From: JAJYSO01 sp964586655
GTDB taxonomy: Bacteria > Bacteroidota > Bacteroidia > Flavobacteriales > Flavobacteriaceae
Direction of reading: 5' to 3'
Assembly: GCA_964586655.1 (NCBI GenBank)
Contig: CAZPGY010000024.1
Span: 1 to 32,458, forward strand
DNA: 32,458 nucleotides
Made by a program: the position numbers and the translations under genes. The notes beneath the pieces were generated by a model. The model saw only the letters and a program-made list of their open reading frames with translations. It was not told the origin of the DNA and made no database searches. Within the stretch, counting starts at the first letter, position 1; the number at the start of each line of letters is the position of its first letter. Positions 7,996-16,981 of this stretch are shown here, piece after piece.

Positions 7996-8949
7996 TTACT
8001 TTTTAGTTAAAGACTTAGGACGCACTGTCATTACAGGAAGACGCAGGTTACGAATCACTTTTTCAGTTGTCGAACCCAGAAAAAGACTCGCCATTCCTCC
8101 CCGGCCGTGCGTCGCCATAATAACGGCTTCCGCTTTATCATTAGCGCGTTCAACAATGGAAGAATGTGCTGAAGAACCCTTAACCACCGTCAAACTCAAC
8201 TTAACCGGCCGGTTGAGTTGATTCACAATCTCAACCGGTACATTATCCTCATAGGACGGCTCACCAACAAACTTCAACTTGTTATTGCTATTGCCTACAA
8301 AGTCTTTTAAGCGTTTAAACACGCGTTTCTTGATTTCTGCAGCAGAGTGAACCGAGAAACTATCGTCAACCGCACGAAGCATCATTCCGTCATATTTTGC
8401 TACGCCTATCATTTCAATAACAGCATTATTTTGAGCAGCAATTAAAACCGCCCAGGGCAAGGCTTCCATAGAAATTTTAGAACCATCTGTTGGCATTAAG
8501 ATGGTATTAATATTAGGATAAAACCCTTTGTTGACCGACAGGACGGGTATAGCCGATAACCGGATGAGCTTTTCCGCTACACTTCCTTTATTAAAGAGCG
8601 ACTCATGACGTCCTCGAGCGGCAGTCACAATGACATCATACTCTCCTTCAAGCCCTGCATCAGCAATAGCTTTCGCCGGTCGTTTTTGAGAAACCACAAC
8701 AGCTTTCCCCCGGTTTTCCGGCACAATATGGGTATTCAATTCAGCCACCAGCTTTTCATCGAGTAAGCGGCGAAGTGTTTCAATATTTTCTTCGCTTTTT
8801 TCGGCTAATGCATAACGCCGAAGAGAAAGGACATGAATAAAATCGACTTGGGCATCATAATTTTTAGCCATGCGCTGAACAAAGCTATACACGGTAGATG
8901 CATTTTTAGAGAAATCAGTAGGAACAAGAATTTTTTTAATTGTCGCCAT
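7996..8949 (-). CDS. Tandem-domain universal stress protein (UspA family)
   Basis: The 317-residue cytoplasmic protein has two UspA domains in one chain. The first begins KKILVPTDFSKNAS (residues 5-18) and ends near SVAEKLIRLSAIPVLSV; the second begins NTILMPTDGSKISMEAL and ends with the nucleotide-binding-loop pattern HGRGGMASLFLGSTTEKVIR. The second domain keeps the Gly-rich ATP-binding loop, and the first has a weaker version (ARGRHESLFNKGS). Such proteins respond to energy or redox stress, but the specific trigger is not evident. It is monocistronic, with a candidate promoter upstream and the bidirectional terminator just after its stop. Confidence 0.92.
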   Translation of the reverse strand: MATIKKILVPTDFSKNASTVYSFVQRMAKNYDAQVDFIHVLSLRRYALAEKSEENIETLRRLLDEKLVAELNTHIVPENRGKAVVVSQKRPAKAIADAGLEGEYDVIVTAARGRHESLFNKGSVAEKLIRLSAIPVLSVNKGFYPNINTILMPTDGSKISMEALPWAVLIAAQNNAVIEMIGVAKYDGMMLRAVDDSFSVHSAAEIKKRVFKRLKDFVGNSNNKLKFVGEPSYEDNVPVEIVNQLNRPVKLSLTVVKGSSAHSSIVERANDKAEAVIMATHGRGGMASLFLGSTTEKVIRNLRLPVMTVRPKSLTKK

Positions 8950-9008
8950 AAGTTAGGAAATTGATTATTTGGTTAATCAGGTCTAAAAAAAAATAAACCA
9001 TATAGCAA

Positions 9009-9016
9009 CAAATATA
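9009..9016 (-). promoter_or_regulatory. Putative -7 element of the universal stress protein gene
   Basis: On the minus strand TATATTTG fits TAnnTTTG, about 60 bases before the ATG. No upstream TTG is at the proper distance. The 8950-9237 divergent spacer otherwise shows only a small CGTGCA/TGCACG inverted repeat. Confidence 0.35.
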
Positions 9017-9237
9017 TAATTTTAATTGGCCTTTCGTTTATTTTCAGGACGACTTTCGAAAATCCTTAATAGAAATGCGTTGTCATTTTACGTGCATTCC
9101 ACCGTGCACGCTCAGCAACATCAGCCTCAAAACGACATAGAGCCGTTTGTATTTTCAAAACAGAAAAACTATTGGCGTAAACTTAACATTTTCACGGGTT
9201 ATTTTTTTACTTTAAGCACTTTTAAAATTGCGGTGCA

Positions 9238-10560
9238 ATGAAAACACTCCCCAAGGGGCATAAGAAACTACTTAAAGCATGGGCTTTTTACGATTGGGCC
9301 AATTCGGTTTATAGCCTGGTCATTTCATCGGCAATCTTTCCCATTTTTTATGGCACCCTGACCATCACTAAAATTGATGGGCAAATAGTGAATGATACGG
9401 TTCACTTTTTAGGGATTGATTTTGAAAACGATGCCTTAATCAGCTATGTGACCGCAGCAGCTTTCCTTACCGTTTCTGTTTTGAGCCCTTTTTTGAGTGG
9501 AATAGCAGATTATCTGGGGAATAAAAAAGCCTTTATGCGGTTTTTTAATTACTTGGGAGCAGCCTCTTGTATCGGACTTTTTTGGTTTTCCCTCGATCAA
9601 TTGTGGTTGGGCTTATTGTGTTATTTCTTTGGATTGATTGGTTTTTGGGGCAGTATTGTGTTTTATAATTCGTTTTTACCCGATATTTCTTATCCCGACC
9701 AACAGGACCACATTAGCGCAAAAGGATATGCCTATGGCTATGTGGGGAGTGTGATCTTGTTGTTGATTTGTCTCGGACTCATTTTTTTTCACAAACAACT
9801 GGGCTTTGCAAGTCAAGCGTTGCCAACGCGCATTTCATTTGTACTCACCGGCGTTTGGTGGATTGCTTTTAGTCAATATACCTATTATTATTTGCCCAAG
9901 GGGAAGGGACAAGACCAAAAGCATAAACACTGGCTGTTTAACGGGTTTAAGGAATTGCAAAAAATATACGTTTACCTCAAAAAAGACCGGCGTTTAAAGC
10001 AGTATCTCTTTGCTTTTTTTATGTATAGCATGGCTGTGCAAACCATTATGCTGATTGCCACTTATTTTGGGATAGAGGAATTGAATTGGGGGAACCAAGA
10101 TTCTACCACCGGGCTGATCATCAGCATCCTATTAATCCAACTAATTGCAGTGGTTGGCGCTACTCTTACCGCAAAGGCCTCAAAAAGATTTGGAAACATT
10201 AATACGCTCATCGGCATCAATATAATATGGGTGGTTATTTGTATTTATGCGTATGGGATTCATACCCCGATTCAGTTTTACTTTGCCGCTGCTTTTGTTG
10301 GTTTGGTCATGGGCGGAATTCAGTCTTTGTCGCGATCCACCTACTCCAAACTCCTGCCCAAAGAGGCTAAAGACACCGCTTCTTTTTTTAGTTTCTATGA
10401 TGTGGCTGAAAAAATTGGAATCGTAATAGGCATGTTTGCCTATGGAATGATTGCCCAAATTACCGGCAGTATTCGTGATGCTATTTTGATTTTTATTCTT
10501 TTCTTTGTCTTCGGAATCATAATATTAGTGCCATTATCAAAAAAAAGAAAACCTAACTGA
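9238..10560 (+). CDS. MFS transporter, Atg22/UMF1 type
   Basis: The 440-residue integral membrane protein has about 12 hydrophobic segments. The opening KAWAFYDWANSVYSLVIS (from residue 14) is typical of the UMF1/Atg22-like branch of the major facilitator superfamily, as is the long predicted lumenal-side loop after the first helix (GTLTITKIDGQIVNDTVHF). In fungi Atg22 exports amino acids from the vacuole; the bacterial substrates are not established, so no substrate is assigned. The ATG at 9238 directly precedes the family's N-terminus. It ends in a short basic tail and is followed by a lipoprotein gene with its own promoter. Confidence 0.87.
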   Translation: MKTLPKGHKKLLKAWAFYDWANSVYSLVISSAIFPIFYGTLTITKIDGQIVNDTVHFLGIDFENDALISYVTAAAFLTVSVLSPFLSGIADYLGNKKAFMRFFNYLGAASCIGLFWFSLDQLWLGLLCYFFGLIGFWGSIVFYNSFLPDISYPDQQDHISAKGYAYGYVGSVILLLICLGLIFFHKQLGFASQALPTRISFVLTGVWWIAFSQYTYYYLPKGKGQDQKHKHWLFNGFKELQKIYVYLKKDRRLKQYLFAFFMYSMAVQTIMLIATYFGIEELNWGNQDSTTGLIISILLIQLIAVVGATLTAKASKRFGNINTLIGINIIWVVICIYAYGIHTPIQFYFAAAFVGLVMGGIQSLSRSTYSKLLPKEAKDTASFFSFYDVAEKIGIVIGMFAYGMIAQITGSIRDAILIFILFFVFGIIILVPLSKKRKPN

Positions 10561-10571
10561 TTTTTTTTTGT

Positions 10572-10579
10572 TAAGTTTG
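10572..10579 (+). promoter_or_regulatory. Putative -7 element of the repetitive lipoprotein gene
   Basis: TAAGTTTG fits TAnnTTTG 30 bases before the ATG. TAAAA at 10598-10602 lies at the distance of a flavobacterial ribosome-binding sequence. Confidence 0.45.
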
Positions 10580-10609
10580 CCTTAAGGAAAATAACTTTAA
10601 AATTTACAT

Positions 10610-12019
10610 ATGAAATTAACTTACAAATCCCTGTTGTTCCTCCTGATTATAATAGGGCTGACCAGTTGTGGAGACGATGAACCCATAGGGCCTCACAACG
10701 GTCCGGAGACGGCCACCCAGTCATTTTTCAAAGTTGATATTAACGAAGAGACCTTTTTTGCCGATAATGCCGGAATGCTTACTGAAGACGGAATTACCCA
10801 AATTGTCGGTAAGAGAGATGATGGAAATTGGGTGCATATTATTCTCAATGGAGGAGGGGTAGGAAACTATATTTTAGATGGTTCTGCTAACAGTAATGCC
10901 GTATATCACATCTATGGACAAGCTCCTTATACTATGGACGGGGTGGATACCATTGGCGTAGTGACCATCACTAAATATGATGTGAATGCCGGTTTGGCTT
11001 CCGGAACCTTTTCTTTCTTTCTCAAAACTTCTGATACCACCGAAACCACGACACCGGGAGATTCGCTAAACGTTCCTACATCCATTATGGAGTGGACCGG
11101 GAATGGTTCAGGGTATACGGCCCTTGCCGCTGAAGATTCAACCAATACCGGAGATTCGACGAACGTCGATATCAATGTGCCCGCCGGAAGCTTGTTATTT
11201 TCACATGGAGAATTTGTCAATATTCCATTAAGAACTGGAATGAATCCCCCCAATAGCAACTTGGGCAATTTCCATGTCAAGCTCGATGGCGAAGTTTATG
11301 ATGCTGAAAGTATTCAAGGCGAGCTCAGTACCAACAATGGTTTGGTAATCAACACCAGCAGTGATGTCAAGCGCTTTAAACTGCAAGTCGACAATCCTAC
11401 TGAAACTACTTATGATATCAGTAGTGGAGCGGTGAGTTTGAGTTATACGCCCGATGTTAATGCCAATCCAAGTATTGAATATGCGGCCACTGCAGGAACA
11501 CTTACCATCACCAGTATCGATCAAGCCAATAACCTGGTTTCCGGAACTTTCTCGGGAACCTTGACCGATGTGGATAACCCCGGTAATACCATTACCATGA
11601 CCGAAGGCGTATTTGAAGACATTTCGGTGAATCCCAGTGATAACGGTTCGGTTTATTTTATCGATGCTAAGATTGATACCACCAACTTTGGCTCTTCCAC
11701 CGTTTCAGATACCACATTAAACGGCGGATTGATCGGCGTTAGAGGAGAAGATCAGGCTACGGGCACTTCCTTACAGCTCAACATTCCCGCTAATGTAACG
11801 ACCGGAAATTATGCCATCAGTGAAACCGGTGCTTTCTCAGCGGTTTATACCGATGCGGCCGGTACCGATTATATTACCGTCAACAACTCCGGAAATTTTG
11901 CCGTCAGCCAACGCAATGGCGACATCATCAGCGGATCGTTCTCCTTTAGTGTGCGAAATGCTGCCGGAGAAGTTTTCCAAGTGACACAAGGACAATTCAA
12001 TATTGATTTGGGACAATAA
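10610..12019 (+). CDS. Lipoprotein with three beta-rich repeats (DUF6252-like)
   Basis: This is a 469-residue lipoprotein. The signal peptide ends in lipobox LTSC with Cys at 20, followed directly by GDDEP, an acidic stretch like the surface-export signals of Bacteroidota lipoproteins. The mature part contains three related beta-rich units, at about residues 38-150, 225-345 and 350-469. Each begins with a strand such as FKVDINEETF or FHVKLDGEVY, has GNYxL or TYDIS in the middle, and ends with VSGTFSF-like strands. The pattern resembles DUF6252 proteins, whose function is unknown. Thr- and Ser-rich linkers join the first two units. It is probably a surface-exposed protein of unknown role, and a strong terminator follows. 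Confidence 0.75.
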   Translation: MKLTYKSLLFLLIIIGLTSCGDDEPIGPHNGPETATQSFFKVDINEETFFADNAGMLTEDGITQIVGKRDDGNWVHIILNGGGVGNYILDGSANSNAVYHIYGQAPYTMDGVDTIGVVTITKYDVNAGLASGTFSFFLKTSDTTETTTPGDSLNVPTSIMEWTGNGSGYTALAAEDSTNTGDSTNVDINVPAGSLLFSHGEFVNIPLRTGMNPPNSNLGNFHVKLDGEVYDAESIQGELSTNNGLVINTSSDVKRFKLQVDNPTETTYDISSGAVSLSYTPDVNANPSIEYAATAGTLTITSIDQANNLVSGTFSGTLTDVDNPGNTITMTEGVFEDISVNPSDNGSVYFIDAKIDTTNFGSSTVSDTTLNGGLIGVRGEDQATGTSLQLNIPANVTTGNYAISETGAFSAVYTDAAGTDYITVNNSGNFAVSQRNGDIISGSFSFSVRNAAGEVFQVTQGQFNIDLGQ

Positions 12020-12044
12020 ATAGAAGAGAAGAGCTCCAAATTTC

Positions 12045-12081
12045 AAAAAAATCCCGAACAAAAGCGTTCGGGATTTTTTTT
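12045..12081 (+). terminator. Intrinsic terminator after the repetitive lipoprotein gene
   Basis: ATCCCGAAC (12051-12059) pairs with GTTCGGGAT (12066-12074), with an A-run before it and eight T at the end. Confidence 0.9.
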
Positions 12082-12130
12082 GATAAGGGAATCTGTTGCA
12101 TTTATGACTTGAATTTGCCTGTTTTTATAA

Positions 12131-12298
12131 TGAGCTCATTTAAACTTTCTATTATTGACTGCATCCCGAAGTTTCGGGATTACCCCATATTTTGTCTTTT
12201 CCTTACTCCATAGCTACGGCTATGCAGTGCAAAAAAGACTTCATCTGGGACAAAAATATCTATTTTTCGCTTCAATCCTAAAAGTTTAAATGACCTCA
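12131..12298. repeat. 168-bp inverted-repeat (MITE-like) element, type A
   Basis: The ends TGAGCTCATTTAAACTTT (12131-12148) and AAAGTTTAAATGACCTCA (12281-12298) are inverted repeats matching at 17 of 18 positions. Inside are two more dyads: ATCCCGAAGTTTCGGGAT (12163-12180) and CATAGCTACGGCTATG (12209-12224). No reading frame of note is present. The same two inner motifs, in the same order when read on the minus strand, occur in the element at 24902-25071, which has different ends. Confidence 0.75.
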
Positions 12299-12403
12299 AT
12301 ACACGCAAAACCGCACATGAGGGACTATTTTATATTTCATTTCATATAAAATATCTGAACTTTCGCATGTTCAGTAACTTTATTGACCAGAAGAAAACGG
12401 GAT

Positions 12404-12528
12404 AAGGTAATAAGGTTTTTGGAGAGTGTGAACTTCCTGTTACTAAGGTAATAAGGTTTTTCGTGAGTGCGTAAAACCTTATTACCTTAATAATTATTCA
12501 ATTATTCCGAAAATCACCTTATTACCTT
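12404..12528. repeat. Four-copy AAGGTAATAAGG cluster, two direct and two inverted
   Basis: AAGGTAATAAGG occurs at 12404-12415 and 12445-12456, and its complement CCTTATTACCTT at 12477-12488 and 12517-12528. Either direct copy could pair with either inverted copy into long hairpins. It lies in the 12020-12721 gap between convergent genes, where the remaining 12529-12721 shows nothing recognisable, and could act as a terminator-like or attenuating structure for the receptor transcript. Confidence 0.8.
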
Positions 12529-12721
12529 ATTTTAATTCCTTGGAGAATACGCACGAATTGTCGCTTAAGTTATACGATGATAGGTTAGTTTAAGTTTTAG
12601 AAAACTCATTGATTATAGATATATTAAAGAGATGCGAGAGTTGAATAAAATATCAATACCAGATTAATTTTCAGGTCTTTTGGTGATAAGGCAGCTTCCT
12701 TCAGTCTTTGGTCGTTTTTTT

Positions 12722-15193
12722 TTAAAACTTCATTTGCAAACGCAAGTTAAAAACTCGGGTAGTCAAATAGTTGGGAACCGAATAGATTTGACGAGTCTGC
12801 ACGTCGCGGATAAAAGTATTGGTAATGGAATTTTTTCGATCAAACATGTTAAAGACCTCTAATCCCAGCGTCAACTGTTTAAAACGGTGTAGCCAATGAT
12901 CTTTGGGAACCGGATTTTCGGCATCGACAAACACATAAGAAAAACCAATATCAAAACGCTGATAATCCGGTAAACGCCCTTGGAATTGATAGGGATCGGC
13001 ATAGAGGGGTGTTCCGCCGGGAAGTCCGGTATTATACACACCATTAATATACAGTCGGAGCCGCGGCATGCTGGGAACATAATCCTGAAAAAGAACACTA
13101 AACTTTAACCGTTGATCGGTGGGGCGCGAGATAAACCCGCGGTCATTGATATTGACTTCGGTTTTTAAATAGCCAATACTTACCCAGCTCTGTGTGCCTT
13201 TGACCAATTCTCCATTGAGCCGCACATCAAAACCATAAGCATAGGCCACTGCATTGTTTTTTGCTTTATATCGAATGCGGACGTTTTCAAGGGTATAGGG
13301 ATTGACAGCCGTCAGGTGTTTATAGTAGGCTTCAGTAGTGAGTTTGAAAGCTTGTTCGTCAATTTTAAAACTGTAATCATTGCCCAAAACTACCTGAAGT
13401 GATTTTTGGGCTTCAACCTGTGGGCGTACCGTTCCGGTGGAATCTCTCAGTTCTTGATAAAAGGGAGGTTGGTCATAAACTCCTCCCGAAATTCGAAAAA
13501 CCATATCCGTATCCCAATTGGGTTTTATGGCAAACTGTGCACGAGGACTGACCACGGTTTGTGTGGTGCTTTCAATTCCCGCTCCGCTTACAGTCCAAGT
13601 ATGTGAACGCACACCGGCATTGAACCAAGCTTGACTATTTCCAATTTCGGTTTGATAACTCCATTGAATATAATTCTCAAGACGGTCAATGGTAGTATGG
13701 TTTTTAGCCCGAATGGAATAATAGGGGACAATTGCTCCTTTATAAGGTTCGTAAGGCTGCAGGTTGGGCATATCGAGTGTTGGCGGACGCAGGGAATAGC
13801 CGGCTGAATCTATGATTTGATATTCTCGAATGCGATCTCGAATGTCCTCATGAGTATATTTGAGTCCGTATTCAATTAAATGATCACCATAAGATAGCGT
13901 ACCTCGATGTTGAAGAGCGGCAAATAATCCGTCTAAATCATTTCGTGCGTGATCTAACTGTGCGCCGACTCCACGGGTAAAATCTACTTTCCCCAAATTG
14001 TCGCTTCCAATTGAGGTATTGGGCTTCCCCAGGCGGTACTGCCCCAAAATATCATAGTGTTCCTGTTCTTGTGTGTTGTAAATCGAAGCGGTTAATTGGG
14101 CGGTATAGTGTTTTGAAAATTCATAAGAGGCTTTTAATGCGCCAAAGTAGGTTTCATATCGGTCTTGCTCTTTTCCTTCATAGAAAATGAATAGGGTAGT
14201 GGGATTGGAGATGGTTCCAAAGGTGGTTTCTTTTACTTTAGGTGTATAATCATAAATATTCAGGGCAATATTACCCAGGAAATCCAATTCAAATTTACTG
14301 CTAAACTGATAGGTTAAATAAGTTTGTGCATCGACAAATACAGGATTGAAATCTGTTTTAGTTTCTTTAGAATTGACCAATAAAGAGTTGTCTCGATACC
14401 TTACGCCAAGAATGCCGGTAAGTTTTTGATCTTTCGATGCTCCGCCCACATAAAGGCTTCCGCCGAGAAAGCTCAGGTCCAGTGCGCCTTCAAATTCTAC
14501 CGGTCGTTTGTATTGAATGGCCAGTACGGAGGATAATTTATCGCCATATTTGGCCTGAAAGCCTCCGGCAGAAAAATCGATGCTTCTTACCAAATCCGGG
14601 TTGATAAAACTCAACCCCTCTTGTTGTCCCGATCGGATCAGCAGTGGGCGATAGACCTGAATTCCGTTTACATACACCAAGTTTTCATCATAATTGCCAC
14701 CCCGAACCGAATATTGTGTGCTGAGTTCGTTATTAGAGTTGACGCCGGGCAGGGTTTTTAGTAAATTTTCAACCCCCGCATTGGCTCCGGGAATTGTGCG
14801 AACCACTCCGGGTCTGATTGTGGTGATGCCCTTGAGCTGTTTGCGCAAGCCTGTTTTGTCGGTAATGACTACGGGACTGAATTGGTTGACTTCGCTTTTA
14901 AGAACCGGATTGAATTCTTTGGTTTCCCCTTCCTTCAAATTTACGGTGATCACCATGTCTTTGAGTCCAAAATAGGAAAAAGTAACCTGCACATTGTAAT
15001 TGGCCGGAATTTCTAATCGGTAAAAACCATTTTGATTAGAAACTGTTCCTCCATTGGCATAACTCACTTCTGCCGAACTTAAGGGGATCCGATTTTCATC
15101 AAACATTATGCCCTGTAAATAAGCTGATTGGCTATACCCAATAGCAGTAAAGCTTAAGGTGATGAGTATCAAGAAGAAAAAATGTTTTTTCAA
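12722..15193 (-). CDS. TonB-dependent outer-membrane receptor
   Basis: This is an 823-residue outer-membrane protein. A signal peptide (MKKHFFFLILITLSFTAIGYS) is followed by a carboxypeptidase-D-like regulatory domain (about residues 25-100: GIMFDENRIPLSSAEV, NGFYRLEIP), a plug (about 125-230: ENLLKTLPGVNSNNELSTQY, YSVRGGNYDENLVYVNGIQV) and a 22-strand-type barrel ending in the expected C-terminal Phe. The start codon is TTG at 15193: the signal peptide begins there and no ATG precedes it after the upstream stop. It lies 11 bases after the M23 peptidase gene and is probably co-transcribed. The substrate is unknown; no SusD-like partner or siderophore genes are nearby. Confidence 0.92.
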   Translation of the reverse strand: MKKHFFFLILITLSFTAIGYSQSAYLQGIMFDENRIPLSSAEVSYANGGTVSNQNGFYRLEIPANYNVQVTFSYFGLKDMVITVNLKEGETKEFNPVLKSEVNQFSPVVITDKTGLRKQLKGITTIRPGVVRTIPGANAGVENLLKTLPGVNSNNELSTQYSVRGGNYDENLVYVNGIQVYRPLLIRSGQQEGLSFINPDLVRSIDFSAGGFQAKYGDKLSSVLAIQYKRPVEFEGALDLSFLGGSLYVGGASKDQKLTGILGVRYRDNSLLVNSKETKTDFNPVFVDAQTYLTYQFSSKFELDFLGNIALNIYDYTPKVKETTFGTISNPTTLFIFYEGKEQDRYETYFGALKASYEFSKHYTAQLTASIYNTQEQEHYDILGQYRLGKPNTSIGSDNLGKVDFTRGVGAQLDHARNDLDGLFAALQHRGTLSYGDHLIEYGLKYTHEDIRDRIREYQIIDSAGYSLRPPTLDMPNLQPYEPYKGAIVPYYSIRAKNHTTIDRLENYIQWSYQTEIGNSQAWFNAGVRSHTWTVSGAGIESTTQTVVSPRAQFAIKPNWDTDMVFRISGGVYDQPPFYQELRDSTGTVRPQVEAQKSLQVVLGNDYSFKIDEQAFKLTTEAYYKHLTAVNPYTLENVRIRYKAKNNAVAYAYGFDVRLNGELVKGTQSWVSIGYLKTEVNINDRGFISRPTDQRLKFSVLFQDYVPSMPRLRLYINGVYNTGLPGGTPLYADPYQFQGRLPDYQRFDIGFSYVFVDAENPVPKDHWLHRFKQLTLGLEVFNMFDRKNSITNTFIRDVQTRQIYSVPNYLTTRVFNLRLQMKF

Positions 15194-15204
15194 GTTTATT
15201 GGGT

Positions 15205-16902
15205 TTAATCTTTTCTGTAGAATGTGGATTCAAAGGTTGTGCTGTTGCCTACTTCATCAACGACAATGATTTTCAATTTATTTTCCGTTTCGTCAGAAAT
15301 ATTATCGCGAAAATCATAACTGATGGTATTGTTTTTATGATTAAATAACATCACGATAAACTTTCCGTTTATGGTGCCGCGATAGGAAGCGACATCGGTT
15401 TCTGCATCTTCAATCTTAACCTTGAGGTAATCGAGATTGGAAACCCAGTCTTTGTTGTGAAAGTTAACCGGTGTTACCGTGGGCGGCTGATTGTCCATGG
15501 CCAGTTTAAAAGTACCGAAAGTCCGAGTTCTGGTTGTGATGCGGGTTCCGTCTTTATAAGTATTTGAATAATAGGAAGTTCCCCAAGGATAAGTGCGTGC
15601 TACATAAAGTTTAGCCCGATCTTCCTTGGCATACTTACTCGCATCAAATCCAATGGTGATGTATTTTTGAAGGGGAACGATATCGCGGTGAACTTTCACT
15701 TTATGGGGGTGGTCTACGATATTTAGATAAGTGTTTTCATATAAAGCCCCTTTGGGAATGTATACATCATGATATTTGAGATTAAAGACATTGGCCTGAT
15801 TGGCATAGGCATAATAAGCCGTGGTGTCGATTTCTTTGGCCTGAATATCTTTGTGATCTATTTTATGGGCTATAATAGGCACGCGAATGAGGGTTCGATT
15901 GCCTGCATAATCCTCAAGAATAATTTTATATTTATAATTTAAACTATCTGCAATATCGATATAGCCCTTATTAGTAGTTTCCAATTGTGCATCAATCTCA
16001 TTATTGGGTTGTAAAAACAGCTTTTGGATGCGTTGATCCTTGGTCTCGTAATAAGCGTAATCTATATAACGATTGATGTATCGGGTTTTGGCAAAAGAGA
16101 ATTTGTTGAAGATAATTTCGAAACGATCTTCTCCGTTAAGGCAAGTTTTAATTCGGTAAACATTAAAATAGTTGGAAGTGCGATCCATATAATCTCGGGT
16201 ATAAACGCCAAATCCGAGTTTTCCATACGCCTGAATGGTCGGGGTGATATAAGAGCCGTCTTTTTGTTTAATCAGGTTCAACCGTTGTCGCCTGGCTGAT
16301 TTATTGACGTGAGCATTCGTTCCTTGGGGATATACATATAAACCATAAATTCGCGGTGGTCGATGATCTTCAACTTTGAGTCCAAATAACAAAGGGTTCA
16401 TTGGGCGCTGCAATCCGTCGCGAATTTCAAAGTGCAAGTGTGGTCCTGCTGCGCCTCCGGATTCGCCGCTTAGGGCAATTACTTCTCCTTGTTTGACCGG
16501 TAAGGCACCTTTATCGGGATAGAGAGAAATTTCATTTTTTTCTCGAGCATACATTTTCTCACGAACGTAGGCCCTTATTTCGGGGGCAAATTCTTGTAAA
16601 TGACCATAAACGGTGGTATATCCGTTGGGATGTTGTATATACAATACCTTTCCATATCCATAGGGCCTTACTTTAATACGGCTCACATATCCGTCAGCAG
16701 AAGCCATTACTGATAATCCGGTGCGCTGTTTGGTTTTAATGTCTATTCCGCTGTGAAAATGATTGTTGCGAAGTTCACCAAAATTTCCTGCCAAGTATAT
16801 CGGAATTTTCATCGGATTTTTAAAATAATCTTGGGGTAGGATAGATTGTCCAAAAGCAGTATTGACCAATAAGCATAGGAGTAGGGGCAATCGAAATTTC
16901 AT
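15205..16902 (-). CDS. Secreted M23 family metallopeptidase
   Basis: This is a 565-residue exported protein. The ATG at 16902 is chosen because it begins a clear signal peptide (MKFRLPLLLCLLVNTAFG); an upstream in-frame ATG at 16935 would add 11 residues. The LytM/M23 domain is near the N-terminus: HFHSGID supplies the first zinc ligands (HxxxD), and GPHLHFEI the HxH motif. These enzymes cut peptidoglycan crosslinks in the periplasm or act as scaffold-type regulators; here both zinc motifs are intact. The remaining roughly 370 residues form a beta-rich C-terminal region with no family I recognise. It is transcribed just ahead of the TonB-dependent receptor, a pairing that suggests shared envelope work. 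Confidence 0.9.
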   Translation of the reverse strand: MKFRLPLLLCLLVNTAFGQSILPQDYFKNPMKIPIYLAGNFGELRNNHFHSGIDIKTKQRTGLSVMASADGYVSRIKVRPYGYGKVLYIQHPNGYTTVYGHLQEFAPEIRAYVREKMYAREKNEISLYPDKGALPVKQGEVIALSGESGGAAGPHLHFEIRDGLQRPMNPLLFGLKVEDHRPPRIYGLYVYPQGTNAHVNKSARRQRLNLIKQKDGSYITPTIQAYGKLGFGVYTRDYMDRTSNYFNVYRIKTCLNGEDRFEIIFNKFSFAKTRYINRYIDYAYYETKDQRIQKLFLQPNNEIDAQLETTNKGYIDIADSLNYKYKIILEDYAGNRTLIRVPIIAHKIDHKDIQAKEIDTTAYYAYANQANVFNLKYHDVYIPKGALYENTYLNIVDHPHKVKVHRDIVPLQKYITIGFDASKYAKEDRAKLYVARTYPWGTSYYSNTYKDGTRITTRTRTFGTFKLAMDNQPPTVTPVNFHNKDWVSNLDYLKVKIEDAETDVASYRGTINGKFIVMLFNHKNNTISYDFRDNISDETENKLKIIVVDEVGNSTTFESTFYRKD

Positions 16903-16908
16903 GAGCGG

Positions 16909-16965
16909 CAAACGTAATTGGTGTTTAAAAAGCAAATGGTTATGGATGATAAGGCTTCAAAAGTA
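16909..16965 (-). promoter_or_regulatory. Two candidate -7 elements ahead of the M23 gene
   Basis: On the minus strand TACTTTTG (16965-16958) and TACGTTTG (16916-16909) both fit TAnnTTTG. The second is only six bases from the ATG at 16902 and would give an almost leaderless transcript; the first leaves a normal leader. Either would let the M23-receptor pair be expressed separately from rdgB. Confidence 0.35.
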
Positions 16966-16981
16966 TGGGTTTTATTTTAAT

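Noticed and set aside
9026..9241. A 71-codon frame from TTG overlapping the MFS start
   Set aside because: It has no ATG, no recognisable domain or signal peptide, and lies in a divergent promoter region; it looks like chance.
12131..12298. An insertion sequence at this inverted-repeat element
   Set aside because: There is no transposase frame and the element is only 168 bases, so at most it is a non-autonomous element.
12404..12528. A CRISPR-like array of AAGGTAATAAGG
   Set aside because: The repeat is only 12 bases, two copies are inverted, spacing is irregular, and no cas genes are present.
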